Source of the DNA: Candidatus Solincola jinzensis
Lineage (GTDB): Bacteria; Actinomycetota; Geothermincolia; Geothermincolales; RBG-13-55-18
Assembly (NCBI GenBank): GCA_015711875.1
Contig: JACVJG010000041.1
Span: 1 to 11,607 of the forward strand
Length of the DNA stretch: 11,607 nucleotides
Direction of reading: 5' to 3'
Part shown: one piece after another, positions 1-7,092 of the stretch
How the letters are laid out: the number at the start of each line of letters is the position of its first letter
Position numbering within the stretch: position 1 is the first letter of the stretch
Translations under genes and position numbers: made by a program
Notes under the pieces: model-generated
Database searches by the model: none
Told to the model about the DNA's origin: nothing
The model's input: the letters and a program-made list of their open reading frames with translations, nothing else

Positions 1-801
1 GCCAGGCTGGCCGAGAGGAGCGTGGACAAGCTCATCGAAACCCAGGCCGAGGATTTCTCCAGCACCTTCGAGGTGGTCACCGAGTTCATCGTCGCGGGAT
101 TCCGGTCGGGCGCCGCAGAAGGTTGGGACATAGGCGACTTCATCACCAAGGTCATGAACGAGGTGGTCACCAAGCCCCAGAAGCAGCTGAGCGAGATCAT
201 GCAGGGCATGGTGGACAAGGGGATGGTAGGCATTGACTTGATGATGGCCGTAATCCCCCCGGGGACGCTCTCCCGGGACGCGATCGTCATGGCCTGCAAC
301 GACGAGAGCCTGATCTACAACTGGCAGCTGCCGGACTACATCCTCACCGCATACGATGCGGGCGTCCCCTATGTCTACCGGGAGGAAGGAGTGCCCGAGC
401 TAGGACTCGCGGGGGAGCAGCTCGTCCTGCTCAAGCAATACGATATATACGCGGGGAATTTCTGGTTCATGGGCATAAGGCCCATGGGCGACGACGTAAG
501 GGAGATCAACGCCTACTTCGACCAGGAAAAGAGCCGGGCCAACACTATACTCGCATCGGTGATCGGCGTTTCCGTGGTCCTCATCATCCTCATCACCTTC
601 TTCGTCCTCAGCCACCTCATCCGCAAGCAGATCACCGAGCCCATCGACGAGCTCTCCGCCGCGGCGGAGAAGGTCATGGAGGGTGACCTGGAGGTGGAGA
701 TAGAGGTGCGCGAGGGCGAGGAGTTCGAGGGCCTGAAGCGCATCTTCAAGCAGATGGTGGAGAGCATCAAGCTGATGATCGAGCGCTCCACCCAGGATTA
801 A
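1..801 (+). CDS. HAMP-domain membrane sensor without output domain (5' partial)
   Basis: The reading frame is open from base 1, and its first codons align with residue ~60 onward of the paralog at 860, so roughly 59 N-terminal residues, including the first TM helix, lie left of the window. The GTG at 22 is therefore internal and is not the start. The visible 266 residues comprise an extracytoplasmic domain (to about residue 180) with Cache-like features (VIPPG, NDESLIY, PELGL, WFMGIRPM), one TM helix (ANTILASVIGVSVVLIILIT) and a HAMP domain beginning LIRKQITEPIDEL. The protein stops about 10 residues after HAMP, with no kinase, cyclase or methyl-accepting region. HAMP domains normally pass a signal to such a module, so the partner must be another protein or the module has been lost. 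The ligand is unknown. The domain order is clear; the Cache assignment is an inference from motif style. Confidence 0.85.
   Translation, partial: ARLAERSVDKLIETQAEDFSSTFEVVTEFIVAGFRSGAAEGWDIGDFITKVMNEVVTKPQKQLSEIMQGMVDKGMVGIDLMMAVIPPGTLSRDAIVMACNDESLIYNWQLPDYILTAYDAGVPYVYREEGVPELGLAGEQLVLLKQYDIYAGNFWFMGIRPMGDDVREINAYFDQEKSRANTILASVIGVSVVLIILITFFVLSHLIRKQITEPIDELSAAAEKVMEGDLEVEIEVREGEEFEGLKRIFKQMVESIKLMIERSTQD
615..788 (+). repeat. HAMP-coding segment, copy 1 of near-identical pair
   Basis: These 174 nt match 1651-1824 at 169 positions by hand alignment. Three of the five differences are silent. The segment codes for the end of the TM helix and the HAMP domain, whereas the sensor regions upstream are only about half identical at protein level. 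The sharp change in similarity suggests gene conversion or recombination between the tandem paralogs. Confidence 0.85.
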
Positions 802-825
802 CCACCCCGGAAGCGGATACTCATT

Positions 826-845
826 CCGCACTTGCCTAAGTGCGG
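826..845 (+). terminator. Perfect 8-bp hairpin between the two sensor genes
   Basis: CCGCACTT at 826-833 and AAGTGCGG at 838-845 form an uninterrupted stem with a 4-nt GCCT loop, 24 nt after the first gene's stop and 2 nt before the second gene's Shine-Dalgarno. No T tract follows. It could stabilise the 3' end of the upstream message, attenuate read-through, or control translation of the second gene. The hairpin is certain; the role is inferred. Confidence 0.55.
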
Positions 846-859
846 AGAAAGGAGAAGGA

Positions 860-1837
860 ATGGAAGGGTCCGGTGAGAAGGACAGGCAGGGACGGCGCAG
901 TGACGAGGGAAAGAGGGGGATCTCTGAGGATTTCAGGCGCAAGCGCTCGCGCATCCTCCTGCAGATCACGGTGTTGATCGTGGTGGTCTTCGTGGCCGCC
1001 GGGTTAGCCTCCTTTTTCCTCTTCCGAGGGTCACAGCACAGGCTGATACAGAGGAGCGTGGGCAAGCTCATCGATACCCAGGCTTTTGATTTTTCCAGCA
1101 CATATGAGGTGGTAACGGATTTTATCGCCGCGGAATTCGAGTCGCGTTTCGCCGACCCTAAGGTCATAGAGCGTTTTGTTGTAAGCGTGCTGAGCAAGGA
1201 ATTGTCCCCGGAACAGGAGGACCTTAACCGGCGCTTTGAAGACATGGTCGCGGCTGGATTGAACGGGATGGAGTTGATGGCCACCGTTATCCCCCCAGGC
1301 GTTTTTTCCGACGATGCAGTGGTAGTCGCCTCAAATGACCCAAGCCTGATCTACCAGTGGAAGATGCCTGCGTACATCGTGGAATCATTTGAAAAGGGCC
1401 GACTGTATATCTATTGCGAGGATGGAATCCCCGAGCTAGGGCTGACCGGCGAACAGCTTTTGTTGCTGAATGAATACGGGGAGGGGCAGCAAACGATCTG
1501 GTTTATGGCTGTCAGGCCCATGGCGCGAGACGTCAGGGAGATCCGTTCTTTCTTCAACGAAGAAGCAAGAAAAACAAATCTCATGCTCGCCATGGTCATA
1601 GCCTTGTCAGTGCTTGGAATCATCATCATCACCTTCTTTATACTCAATCGCCTCATCCGCAAGCAGATCACCGAGCCCATCGACGAGCTCTCCGCCGCGG
1701 CGGAGAAGGTCATGGAAGGTGACCTGGAGGTGGAGATAGAGGTGCGCGAGGGCGAGGAGTTCGAGGGCCTGAAGCGTATTTTCAAGGAGATGGTGGACAG
1801 CATCAAGCTGATGATCGAGCGCTCGACCATGGAATGA
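860..1837 (+). CDS. HAMP-domain membrane sensor without output domain
   Basis: This 325-residue protein starts at an ATG preceded by AAGGAG at 849-854 (5-nt spacing). The N-terminal ~30 residues are charged and cytoplasmic. TM1 is about residues 31-55 and an extracytoplasmic sensor domain spans about 56-238, with VIPPG, SNDPSLIYQW, GIPELGLTGEQLLLL and WFMAVRPM motifs reminiscent of Cache folds. TM2 is about 241-263, and a HAMP domain at about 264-316 starts RLIRKQITEPIDELSAAAEKV. Only nine residues follow HAMP, so no signalling output module exists. It is a tandem paralog of the preceding gene and probably shares its transcript, separated by a 58-nt gap with a hairpin. The 5' two-thirds uses many A/T-ending codons, while the HAMP part switches to G/C-ending codons and nearly copies its neighbour. 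The ligand and signalling partner are unknown. A chemoreceptor or kinase is ruled out by length. Confidence 0.9.
   Translation: MEGSGEKDRQGRRSDEGKRGISEDFRRKRSRILLQITVLIVVVFVAAGLASFFLFRGSQHRLIQRSVGKLIDTQAFDFSSTYEVVTDFIAAEFESRFADPKVIERFVVSVLSKELSPEQEDLNRRFEDMVAAGLNGMELMATVIPPGVFSDDAVVVASNDPSLIYQWKMPAYIVESFEKGRLYIYCEDGIPELGLTGEQLLLLNEYGEGQQTIWFMAVRPMARDVREIRSFFNEEARKTNLMLAMVIALSVLGIIIITFFILNRLIRKQITEPIDELSAAAEKVMEGDLEVEIEVREGEEFEGLKRIFKEMVDSIKLMIERSTME
1651..1824 (+). repeat. HAMP-coding segment, copy 2 of near-identical pair
   Basis: This is the partner of 615-788, with 169 of 174 positions identical. The host gene is less GC-rich just upstream (for example the run of T-rich codons near 1085-1100), so this copy looks like the recipient of a conversion tract from the high-GC neighbour. 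The direction is an inference from codon use. Confidence 0.8.
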
Positions 1838-1906
1838 TGGCTGGCGGACGGACCTGTCTCGCGATTATCGATATCGTTTTAAGCGCAAAAAGCCTGGCGA
1901 TCCTGG

Positions 1907-1929
1907 AAGAGAAAAATCCGTTTTCTCTT
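1907..1929. terminator. A/T-rich inverted repeat between convergent genes
   Basis: AAGAGAAAA at 1907-1915 and TTTTCTCTT at 1921-1929 form a perfect 9-bp stem around a 5-nt loop, in the 191-nt gap where the sensor genes (+) and the GH2 gene (-) converge. A/T-rich arms end in T runs on both strands, as expected of a bidirectional terminator. The low GC of the stem keeps confidence moderate. Nothing else stands out in 1838-2028 except a short GCAGG/CCTGC hairpin over the GH2 stop codon at 2021-2036. Confidence 0.45.
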
Positions 1930-2028
1930 TAGCACTGATACGCTTCCTGCCTTATCGCCATTCGCGCAGTGGTATTTTCCAGGTAACCGCCACAGGACCT
2001 TTTTCCGATCACCGGTTATTGCAGGGGC

Positions 2029-3792
2029 TCACCTGCGCTGGTTTATCTTTCGTATCTCCTCCGGGGCGACCTTGGGGCTGCGGTCCAGCTCCACCAGGCC
2101 GTTTGCCTCCTGCCAGGTGTCGTGGAACTGGGTGTAACAATATCCCTGGATGTGCTCCTGAGCCTGTATCAATTCCGTATACGCAGCATAGCTATCCAGC
2201 AGCGGTATGCTCGATCTCTTGTTATAGAAGCCGAATCCCCCGTATTCGCTTATGACTATCGGCTGCCCGGAATAGCGCTCCCCCGGGGCGAAGACGTTCA
2301 TGGTGCCGCCTCGCGCCATGGTGAGGCTCGCTTTCAGCGTGCGCATGAACGACCACCTGAAGGCGTAGAGGTCTTTTAATTCCTCGTAGAGCTCCTCGCA
2401 TTTCTCGAGACTCCCGAGGTAGTGGTGCACGTCCACGATGTCGGTCAGCGAGGTGTGGTCATAGCCGCTGTTATCGATTACCAGCCGGGTGCGGTCCCAC
2501 TCCTTGGTGATGCCGCATATCCGTTTCACGAAATTCTTCGTCCCGGGAAAGAGCATCCAGGGCAGGAGCCACGTCCCTACCCCCCAGGACTCGTTGAAAG
2601 GTATCCAGATTATCACGCATGGGTGGTTGCGGTTGCGCTCGACCACCTCCCGCCACTCGCGCTCCAGCGCCTCCCTCATCCTGGGCTTGAACCGGTAAGC
2701 CGAGGGCATGTCCTGCAATACCAGGCATCCGAGATAATCGCACCAGAAATAGAGGGGGGGCGCCTCGTTCTTGACGTGCATGCGCAACCCGTTGAAGCCG
2801 AACTCCAGGATCATCTCGACGTCCTTTCGAAAATATGAGGGGTCGGGAGGGGTATAGAGGCCACGGGGATAATAGCCCTGGTGGAGTACGAGCTTCTGGT
2901 AAAGCGGCTCCCCGTTGAGGAGGACCCGTCCTCCCCGCACCTCGATGGTCCGGGCGCCGAAATAGGAGAGCACCTCGTCTCGGGAAGCGCCCGTATCCAC
3001 GCCTATCCTCAGTCCGTAGAGTATGGGCTGCTGCGGCGACCAGGGGAGCAGTTCGCCGCAGGAGAGGGTTATCTCCGCCTCGGCTGGGCCTTCGCCCTTC
3101 GAGAAAGCGGCCCTGTCTGAAACCTCCTCGCCCCCTGAGGAGATGGCGGTCGCGGACAGCTCTCCCTCTCCGGCGGCCCCGGCCAGGCAGCAGGCGAGGC
3201 GTACCTCGCCGCTGGCGGGGTCGGGATCAATGCGCAAGTGCTTCAGATACACTCCTCCCGTCCGCTCCAGCCAGACCGGCTGCCATATGCCCATGACCGT
3301 CTCGTAGAAGATGGCGAAGGGCCTGCCGAAAAAGGGGCTCTGCTTTCCCCGCGGCAGGGCGGGGTCGTTTTTGTCCTCCACCCTTACCACCAGGAGGTTC
3401 TCCTTGCGCAGGATCTCCCCCACCTCGAAGCTGAAGGGAGTGTATCCGCCGCTGTGCTCCCCCAGGTAGACGCCGTTCAGCCATACCATGGCCCGGTGAT
3501 CGACGGCTCCGAAATGCAGCAGGACGCCTCCGGGACCTCGCGGTAGCTCGTCCTCGAACCTCTTCGCGTACCACACCACCTGGGGCGGGTCGGCATCCCC
3601 GATCCCGGAGGCCTCGCTTTCCACGCAGAAGGGGACGGTTATCTTGCCTGTGAAGTTCGGGTTAGCCCCCCAGTCACGGGAAAGGCCTACGTTTTTGCGG
3701 TCGTACTCGAACTCCCATTCCCCCACCAGAGACTGGAAGTTCTCCCTTGCCATATCGGGCCTGGGAAATCCCGCCAGCAAGGTAAGATCCAA
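2029..3792 (-). CDS. Glycoside hydrolase family 2 (beta-glycosidase, substrate unknown)
   Basis: This cytosolic GH2-type beta-glycosidase has 587 residues. The start is read as TTG at 3792, because AAAGGAG at 3807-3801 lies 8 nt upstream and the protein then begins just before the family-typical FPRPDMARENFQSLVGEWEF. The frame stays open upstream to an ATG at 3921, but that stretch has no ribosome site. Domains in order are a jelly-roll sugar-binding domain (about 20-178, with VWYAKRFE and HFGAVDHRAMVWLNGVYLGEHSGGYTPF), an Ig-like domain (about 180-285), and a TIM barrel (about 288-587). E401 in FNESWG is the expected acid/base and E516 in VISEYGGFG the expected nucleophile, so the enzyme should be active and retaining. 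No signal peptide is visible. I do not see the N-x-K motif of E. coli-type glucuronidases before the DRSPK segment, so galactosidase or another GH2 activity is as likely. No sugar transporter adjoins it. Confidence 0.9.
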   Translation of the reverse strand: MDLTLLAGFPRPDMARENFQSLVGEWEFEYDRKNVGLSRDWGANPNFTGKITVPFCVESEASGIGDADPPQVVWYAKRFEDELPRGPGGVLLHFGAVDHRAMVWLNGVYLGEHSGGYTPFSFEVGEILRKENLLVVRVEDKNDPALPRGKQSPFFGRPFAIFYETVMGIWQPVWLERTGGVYLKHLRIDPDPASGEVRLACCLAGAAGEGELSATAISSGGEEVSDRAAFSKGEGPAEAEITLSCGELLPWSPQQPILYGLRIGVDTGASRDEVLSYFGARTIEVRGGRVLLNGEPLYQKLVLHQGYYPRGLYTPPDPSYFRKDVEMILEFGFNGLRMHVKNEAPPLYFWCDYLGCLVLQDMPSAYRFKPRMREALEREWREVVERNRNHPCVIIWIPFNESWGVGTWLLPWMLFPGTKNFVKRICGITKEWDRTRLVIDNSGYDHTSLTDIVDVHHYLGSLEKCEELYEELKDLYAFRWSFMRTLKASLTMARGGTMNVFAPGERYSGQPIVISEYGGFGFYNKRSSIPLLDSYAAYTELIQAQEHIQGYCYTQFHDTWQEANGLVELDRSPKVAPEEIRKINQRR

Positions 3793-4404
3793 TCGTGCTT
3801 CTCCTTTAACATTCCGCGGCCCTCTTGCCGCCGGCCTCGCTTCCTTTTTTTGCCGGCACATGCCTTGGCCATCAACCCGAAGCCGACGACCCTCCCTGGA
3901 GGGCGCCATTGTCATGTACACGGAACCCGCTGCCAGCCTGCTTTAGATTCTTTTTCCCCAGCGCCATCCCCTCTGGCATTTAAAGATACTGTCGATGCAC
4001 CGAATGTTCTTGCAGGCGCATGGAGGCGCTATCTCTTTCCAGCCTCCACCTGCGGGATCCCGCACCATCATCATATCGACCTGGGTCCGCCCAAGGGCCT
4101 TTAAATTATCTCATACGCTCCATGCAATTAGGAGATATCATCCAGGGCCCCCACACTTCGATTGCCATCGCCAGACGAAACGCCATGACGCGATCCCTTT
4201 TCTGATAAGGGCGAATACCCCGCAAAAAGTTTCCAGATAACGGGAACAGTTGGCTGGGAATGCATGCCATCTCGAGAAAGACCTTCGGTCGCGGTGCAAG
4301 ATGAGCCCGTCCGGGGCGATGGCACGATGCTCTCAATGGCGTTTGCTCCCCCGTACCCTTGAATAGCCCGGTTACCCATGGGGCTACGCCTTCATGCGGT
4401 GTGC
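3793..4404. other. Gap between GH2 and AOR genes
   Basis: No convincing gene is visible here. A 100-codon minus-strand frame (4408-4106) begins with GTG overlapping the AOR stop codon in a coupled-looking GTGA, but its third codon positions are mixed rather than G/C-biased like the neighbours and it resembles nothing known to me. The gap holds the palindrome cluster at 4021-4064. A TAGCCC/GGGCTA stem (4364-4369 with 4381-4386, 11-nt loop), 18 nt after the AOR stop, could be a weak terminator. A promoter for the GH2 gene presumably lies here, but I could not place a good -35/-10 pair. Confidence 0.5.
4021..4064. promoter_or_regulatory. Tandem palindromes upstream of GH2 gene, possible operator or terminator
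   Basis: TGGAGGC at 4021-4027 pairs with GCCTCCA at 4042-4048. Two bases later comes TGCGGGATCCCGCA at 4051-4064, a perfect 14-bp palindrome. They sit about 230-270 nt upstream of the GH2 start. The 14-bp palindrome would suit a dimeric repressor. As RNA the pair would form two consecutive hairpins. The role is inferred. Confidence 0.4.
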
Positions 4405-6474
4405 TCACTTTTCCCCGTGCAGGACATTAGCAGGCTCGACCAGACCGAGATCCACCAGCTTCTGCGCGCTGGGTCGCCCTTTATCGTCGATACTGCGGAG
4501 CCGGTAGAAATCCTCCAGCATTCTCTCGAAGGGAACGGTGCGCCGCTGCCTCATCCCTTCCTTCCCCGCTTTCAGGGCGCGCTGGGCTGGCGTCAGGTCG
4601 GCGACCACACGCATACCCGCCAAAAATTTGGACATCTTGAGCATCAACATGCGCATGGTCTTGCTCGCCCTCTCGAACTCCTTTTCCCCCTTGGGCAGGG
4701 GACGCTTTCCCATGGAACGGTTGGAGGAAAACAGCACGGCCGGGAGCTTGGAGGTGAGCCCCTCGTGATGGGGCTCGAGAATTCTCCTGGGCACCAGGTC
4801 GTCCTCGCGACTGACGCCCATGAGGTTGCCCAGGGCGCGCTTCAGGTACCATATGCGGTCCCCGACCTTCGCCAGATCTTCCACCGTGTAACCGAAGCCG
4901 GTGAGGGAGTTGAGCGCTTCGGCGATCTCATCAAGCCTTCCTCCCAGGCTCGTCCAGACATAAATACAGATGCAGCAGGACCCGGCGATGGAGCCTTTTT
5001 CCTGCGAGGCCACCGTTTGCTCCGCTTTTCCTCCCGGTTTATTGGGGCCATGGCTCTTGACCCCGAGCTCAGAATGCTCTATCGCTCCTAAGTCGACATA
5101 CATGTTGAGATCCGCGCAGTGGCAGGCTCCGCGGATGGAGGTGGCGTAGGTGAGTGCCATGGCCCAGAGGGCGCGGGGGTCGTGCATGGGGCATTCCAGG
5201 CCCTTGACGTGGATGGCGAACTCCTTGCCGCCATACTTCTCGGACATGGCGCGCACGCCCTCCGCCAGGTCGTCGCCGATGCCCTCGCGGTATGCGATCT
5301 TCTTCACCAGGTCCACGAGCACCTGCGGCTGGTTCCAGCCCAGCCTGATCCCGCCGGTGTCCTTTTCGGTGATCAGCCCCGCCTCGAAGGCCTCGGTGGC
5401 GTAGGCCAGAGTGCTCCCGCAGGAGATGACGTCCATGCCGTAGCGGTTGCACAACTCGTTGAGCTTGTGGTTGGCCTCGCGGTCGTCCATGAGCTGCAGG
5501 GTGCCCAGGGCCGCCGCCGCCTCGTACTCCGAGCCCGGCCCCTCCTCCAGGGCGAAGGGCCCGGACTTCACCTCCACGATCCTTTTGCAGGAGACGGGAC
5601 AGGCGAAACAGGAATGGTTTTTCACCAGGATGCTCTCCGCCACCGCCGTGCCCCCAAGCTTCTCGGGGCCGGGAGCCCAGTAGGCGAGGCGCCAGTTCTT
5701 GGTGGGCACGTCGCCGATGGCCATGCCGTATTCCATGTGCACGTTGGAGCCGAAGTTGCGCAGGCCGTCGGCTACCAGGCTGAACTTGAGCAGCTCGCTC
5801 ATCTTCTCCCGCGCCTGCTTGAAGGCGGCCTCGTCGGCCACCGGGAACTTCTTGTTGCCGCGCGCCACCACCGCCTTGAGCTTCTTGGAGCCCATCACCG
5901 CCCCCATGCCGCAGCGGCCGGCGGTGGATCCGCGGTCGTTCATCACGCAGGCGAACTTCACCAGGTTCTCGCCCGCGGGGCCGATGGATATCACCTGGGC
6001 GCGCTTGTCCCCCACCTCCTCCTTGAGCAGCTCCTCGGTCTCGTAGTTGTCCTTGCCCCAGAGATGGGAGGCGTCCCTTATCTCCGCCTTATCGTCGGTG
6101 ACGTAGAGGTATACGGGCTTATCGGAAGCGCCGGTGACGATGATGCCGTCGTATCCCGTGCGCTTGAGCTGGGGCGAGAAGTGCCCGCCCATGGAGGCCT
6201 CGCCCCAGATGCCCGTGAGGGGGGAGCGAGCGCATATCTCAAGCCGCGACACCCCGGGGAGGGTGGTGCCCGAGAGGGGCCCGTTCATGATCATAAGGGG
6301 GTTTTGCGGCGAGAGGGGGTCCGCCTTCCACCCCTCGTGGTCGAAGAACCACTTCGCGGCCAGGCCGCTCCCTCCCAGAAAGTCGCGGTAATCGCTTTCC
6401 GGGATCGCCACGTCCTCCATCTCTCCGCTGGAGAGGTCCACCTTCAAAACCTTGCCCCAGTTCCCTCCCATCAT
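4405..6474 (-). CDS. Aldehyde ferredoxin oxidoreductase family protein (tungsten/molybdenum pterin enzyme)
   Basis: This 689-residue member of the AOR family is expected to oxidise aldehydes to carboxylates (or run the reverse) with ferredoxin, in the cytosol, using a bis-pterin W or Mo cofactor and one [4Fe-4S] cluster. Start codons compete: ATG at 6483 is only 1 nt from GGAGG, so ATG at 6474 (10-nt spacing) is preferred. It gives the family-typical MMGGNWGKVLKVDLSSGE. The N-terminal pterin-binding domain carries RGSTAGRCGMGAVMGSKKLKA (181-201). Cluster ligands are C289-x2-C292-x3-C296 (SCFACPVSC) and a distal Cys in GSCCICIY, best aligned as C503. LCNRYGMDVISCG (341-353), KGLECPMHDPR (424-434) and the C-terminal MLEDFYRLR are family signatures. 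About 65 extra, basic, Met-rich residues lie between the LEPHHEG segment and the C-terminal signature. No ferredoxin, MoaD/ThiS or redox partner gene adjoins it. The substrate cannot be called. Confidence 0.93.
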   Translation of the reverse strand: MMGGNWGKVLKVDLSSGEMEDVAIPESDYRDFLGGSGLAAKWFFDHEGWKADPLSPQNPLMIMNGPLSGTTLPGVSRLEICARSPLTGIWGEASMGGHFSPQLKRTGYDGIIVTGASDKPVYLYVTDDKAEIRDASHLWGKDNYETEELLKEEVGDKRAQVISIGPAGENLVKFACVMNDRGSTAGRCGMGAVMGSKKLKAVVARGNKKFPVADEAAFKQAREKMSELLKFSLVADGLRNFGSNVHMEYGMAIGDVPTKNWRLAYWAPGPEKLGGTAVAESILVKNHSCFACPVSCKRIVEVKSGPFALEEGPGSEYEAAAALGTLQLMDDREANHKLNELCNRYGMDVISCGSTLAYATEAFEAGLITEKDTGGIRLGWNQPQVLVDLVKKIAYREGIGDDLAEGVRAMSEKYGGKEFAIHVKGLECPMHDPRALWAMALTYATSIRGACHCADLNMYVDLGAIEHSELGVKSHGPNKPGGKAEQTVASQEKGSIAGSCCICIYVWTSLGGRLDEIAEALNSLTGFGYTVEDLAKVGDRIWYLKRALGNLMGVSREDDLVPRRILEPHHEGLTSKLPAVLFSSNRSMGKRPLPKGEKEFERASKTMRMLMLKMSKFLAGMRVVADLTPAQRALKAGKEGMRQRRTVPFERMLEDFYRLRSIDDKGRPSAQKLVDLGLVEPANVLHGEK

Positions 6475-6506
6475 GGATATCATGCCTCCTTCTTCTTCTT
6501 CGCGGT

Positions 6507-6637
6507 GCTCGGCGACGCGAGCCGAGCCCGCACCCGGCCCGGATACCACTGTATGCCCTGCGGGGCCTCGGTAAAGGTTCCGTCTCGCCCTGTAACCCCA
6601 GACTTGCTGGCCCTGCCTAGCGGGCAAGGCCATTATA
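6507..6637 (-). promoter_or_regulatory. AOR promoter candidate and inverted-repeat leader
   Basis: On the minus strand a perfect TATAAT lies at 6637-6632. Spacings of 16-18 nt give no good -35 (TTCGTT at best). It is followed at once by a hairpin: 6623-6631 pairs with 6609-6617 over 9 bp with one G-U pair and a 5-nt loop. About 80 nt further on, GCTCGGC/GCCGAGC arms (6507-6513 and 6521-6527, 7-nt loop) sit ahead of the AAGGAGG ribosome site. A transcript from this box would have a ~150-nt GC-rich leader. AOR genes in some bacteria are preceded by cofactor-sensing RNAs, but I could not match a known riboswitch consensus here. Confidence 0.4.
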
Positions 6638-7026
6638 TAACAGCAGGGCGGCTGGAACGAAAAAGTCCAAACGTCCTCGCCGTTACAACATTCCGGCTCG
6701 CATCGTCACCGCTGGAGCTCTCCCGCCGAGAGAGGATGGGCTTTCCCGATGGTGCGCCGTTTGCATGCAAGCGAAACGGTCGAGGTCGAAGCGGCCCCGG
6801 TTTTTAGCAAGGGAAGCAAAGCGTTTCCCGGACAGGTATTGCGCTTCCCCCAATAGCATGGTATACAAATACATGCCGTTGCTTTTTATGTTACCTTATG
6901 GTAGCATCTGTAACGGACAGGTCTCATCACGAGGGTAGCGGGCGGGGCCGTATTCGTGGCGCGGTCTTCCCTCCCATAGACGGCTTTGCGGGCGGCCTGC
7001 GAGCCCACCCGAGTGTGACCTCATCC
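6638..7026. other. Non-coding stretch upstream of AOR with several dyads
   Basis: No supported gene is present. A 63-codon minus frame (6874-6683) lacks a ribosome site and recognisable sequence. Visible structure includes a perfect 10-bp palindrome TTGCATGCAA at 6761-6770, nested in CCGTTT/AAACGG arms (6757-6762 and 6774-6779), and a near-palindrome at 6856-6876. The stretch probably carries control sequence for the AOR gene. Confidence 0.4.
6856..6876. promoter_or_regulatory. Operator-like imperfect palindrome
   Basis: GCATGGTAT (6856-6864) and ATACATGC (6869-6876) form 8-bp complementary arms with one bulged G and a 4-nt spacer, in an A/T-rich island inside GC-rich DNA. This is a typical size for a dimeric regulator site, roughly 220 nt upstream of the AOR TATAAT box. 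No regulator can be assigned. Confidence 0.3.
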
Positions 7027-7092
7027 GTGCTCCGGCATCCCAACCGGAGCACCTCCCTCCCTGCTGACCCCGGTTTGCCGGAAACCGGGGTC
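7027..7092 (-). terminator. Two tandem perfect hairpins after the fusion regulator gene
   Basis: Directly after the regulator's TAG stop, GACCCCGGTTT (7066-7076) and AAACCGGGGTC (7082-7092) form an 11-bp perfect stem with a 5-nt loop. A second stem, GTGCTCCGG (7027-7035) with CCGGAGCAC (7044-7052), has 9 bp and an 8-nt loop, 13 nt further on. Neither is followed by a T tract. Tandem strong stems without U runs are plausible terminators in high-GC bacteria and would separate the regulator from the AOR unit. Confidence 0.65.

Noticed and set aside
22..24. GTG as the start of the first sensor gene
   Set aside because: The frame is open upstream and the preceding codons align with the second paralog, so the gene continues beyond the left edge.
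400..1284. 294-codon open frame on the minus strand across both sensor genes
   Set aside because: It is antisense to two well-supported coding regions. High-GC codon bias opens the opposite frame, and no recognisable protein results.
4106..4408. 100-codon minus frame overlapping the AOR stop as GTGA
   Set aside because: The coupling-like overlap is attractive, but codon third positions are mixed unlike neighbours, no ribosome site precedes the GTG, and the sequence is unfamiliar.
5119..6807. 562-codon open frame on the plus strand opposite the AOR gene
   Set aside because: It is a mirror of the AOR codon bias: its composition is His/Leu/Gly/Ala-rich with no domain, while the minus strand carries every AOR motif.
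6683..6874. 63-codon minus frame upstream of AOR
   Set aside because: It has no ribosome site, no similarity to anything I recognise, and contains palindromic sequence better read as control DNA.
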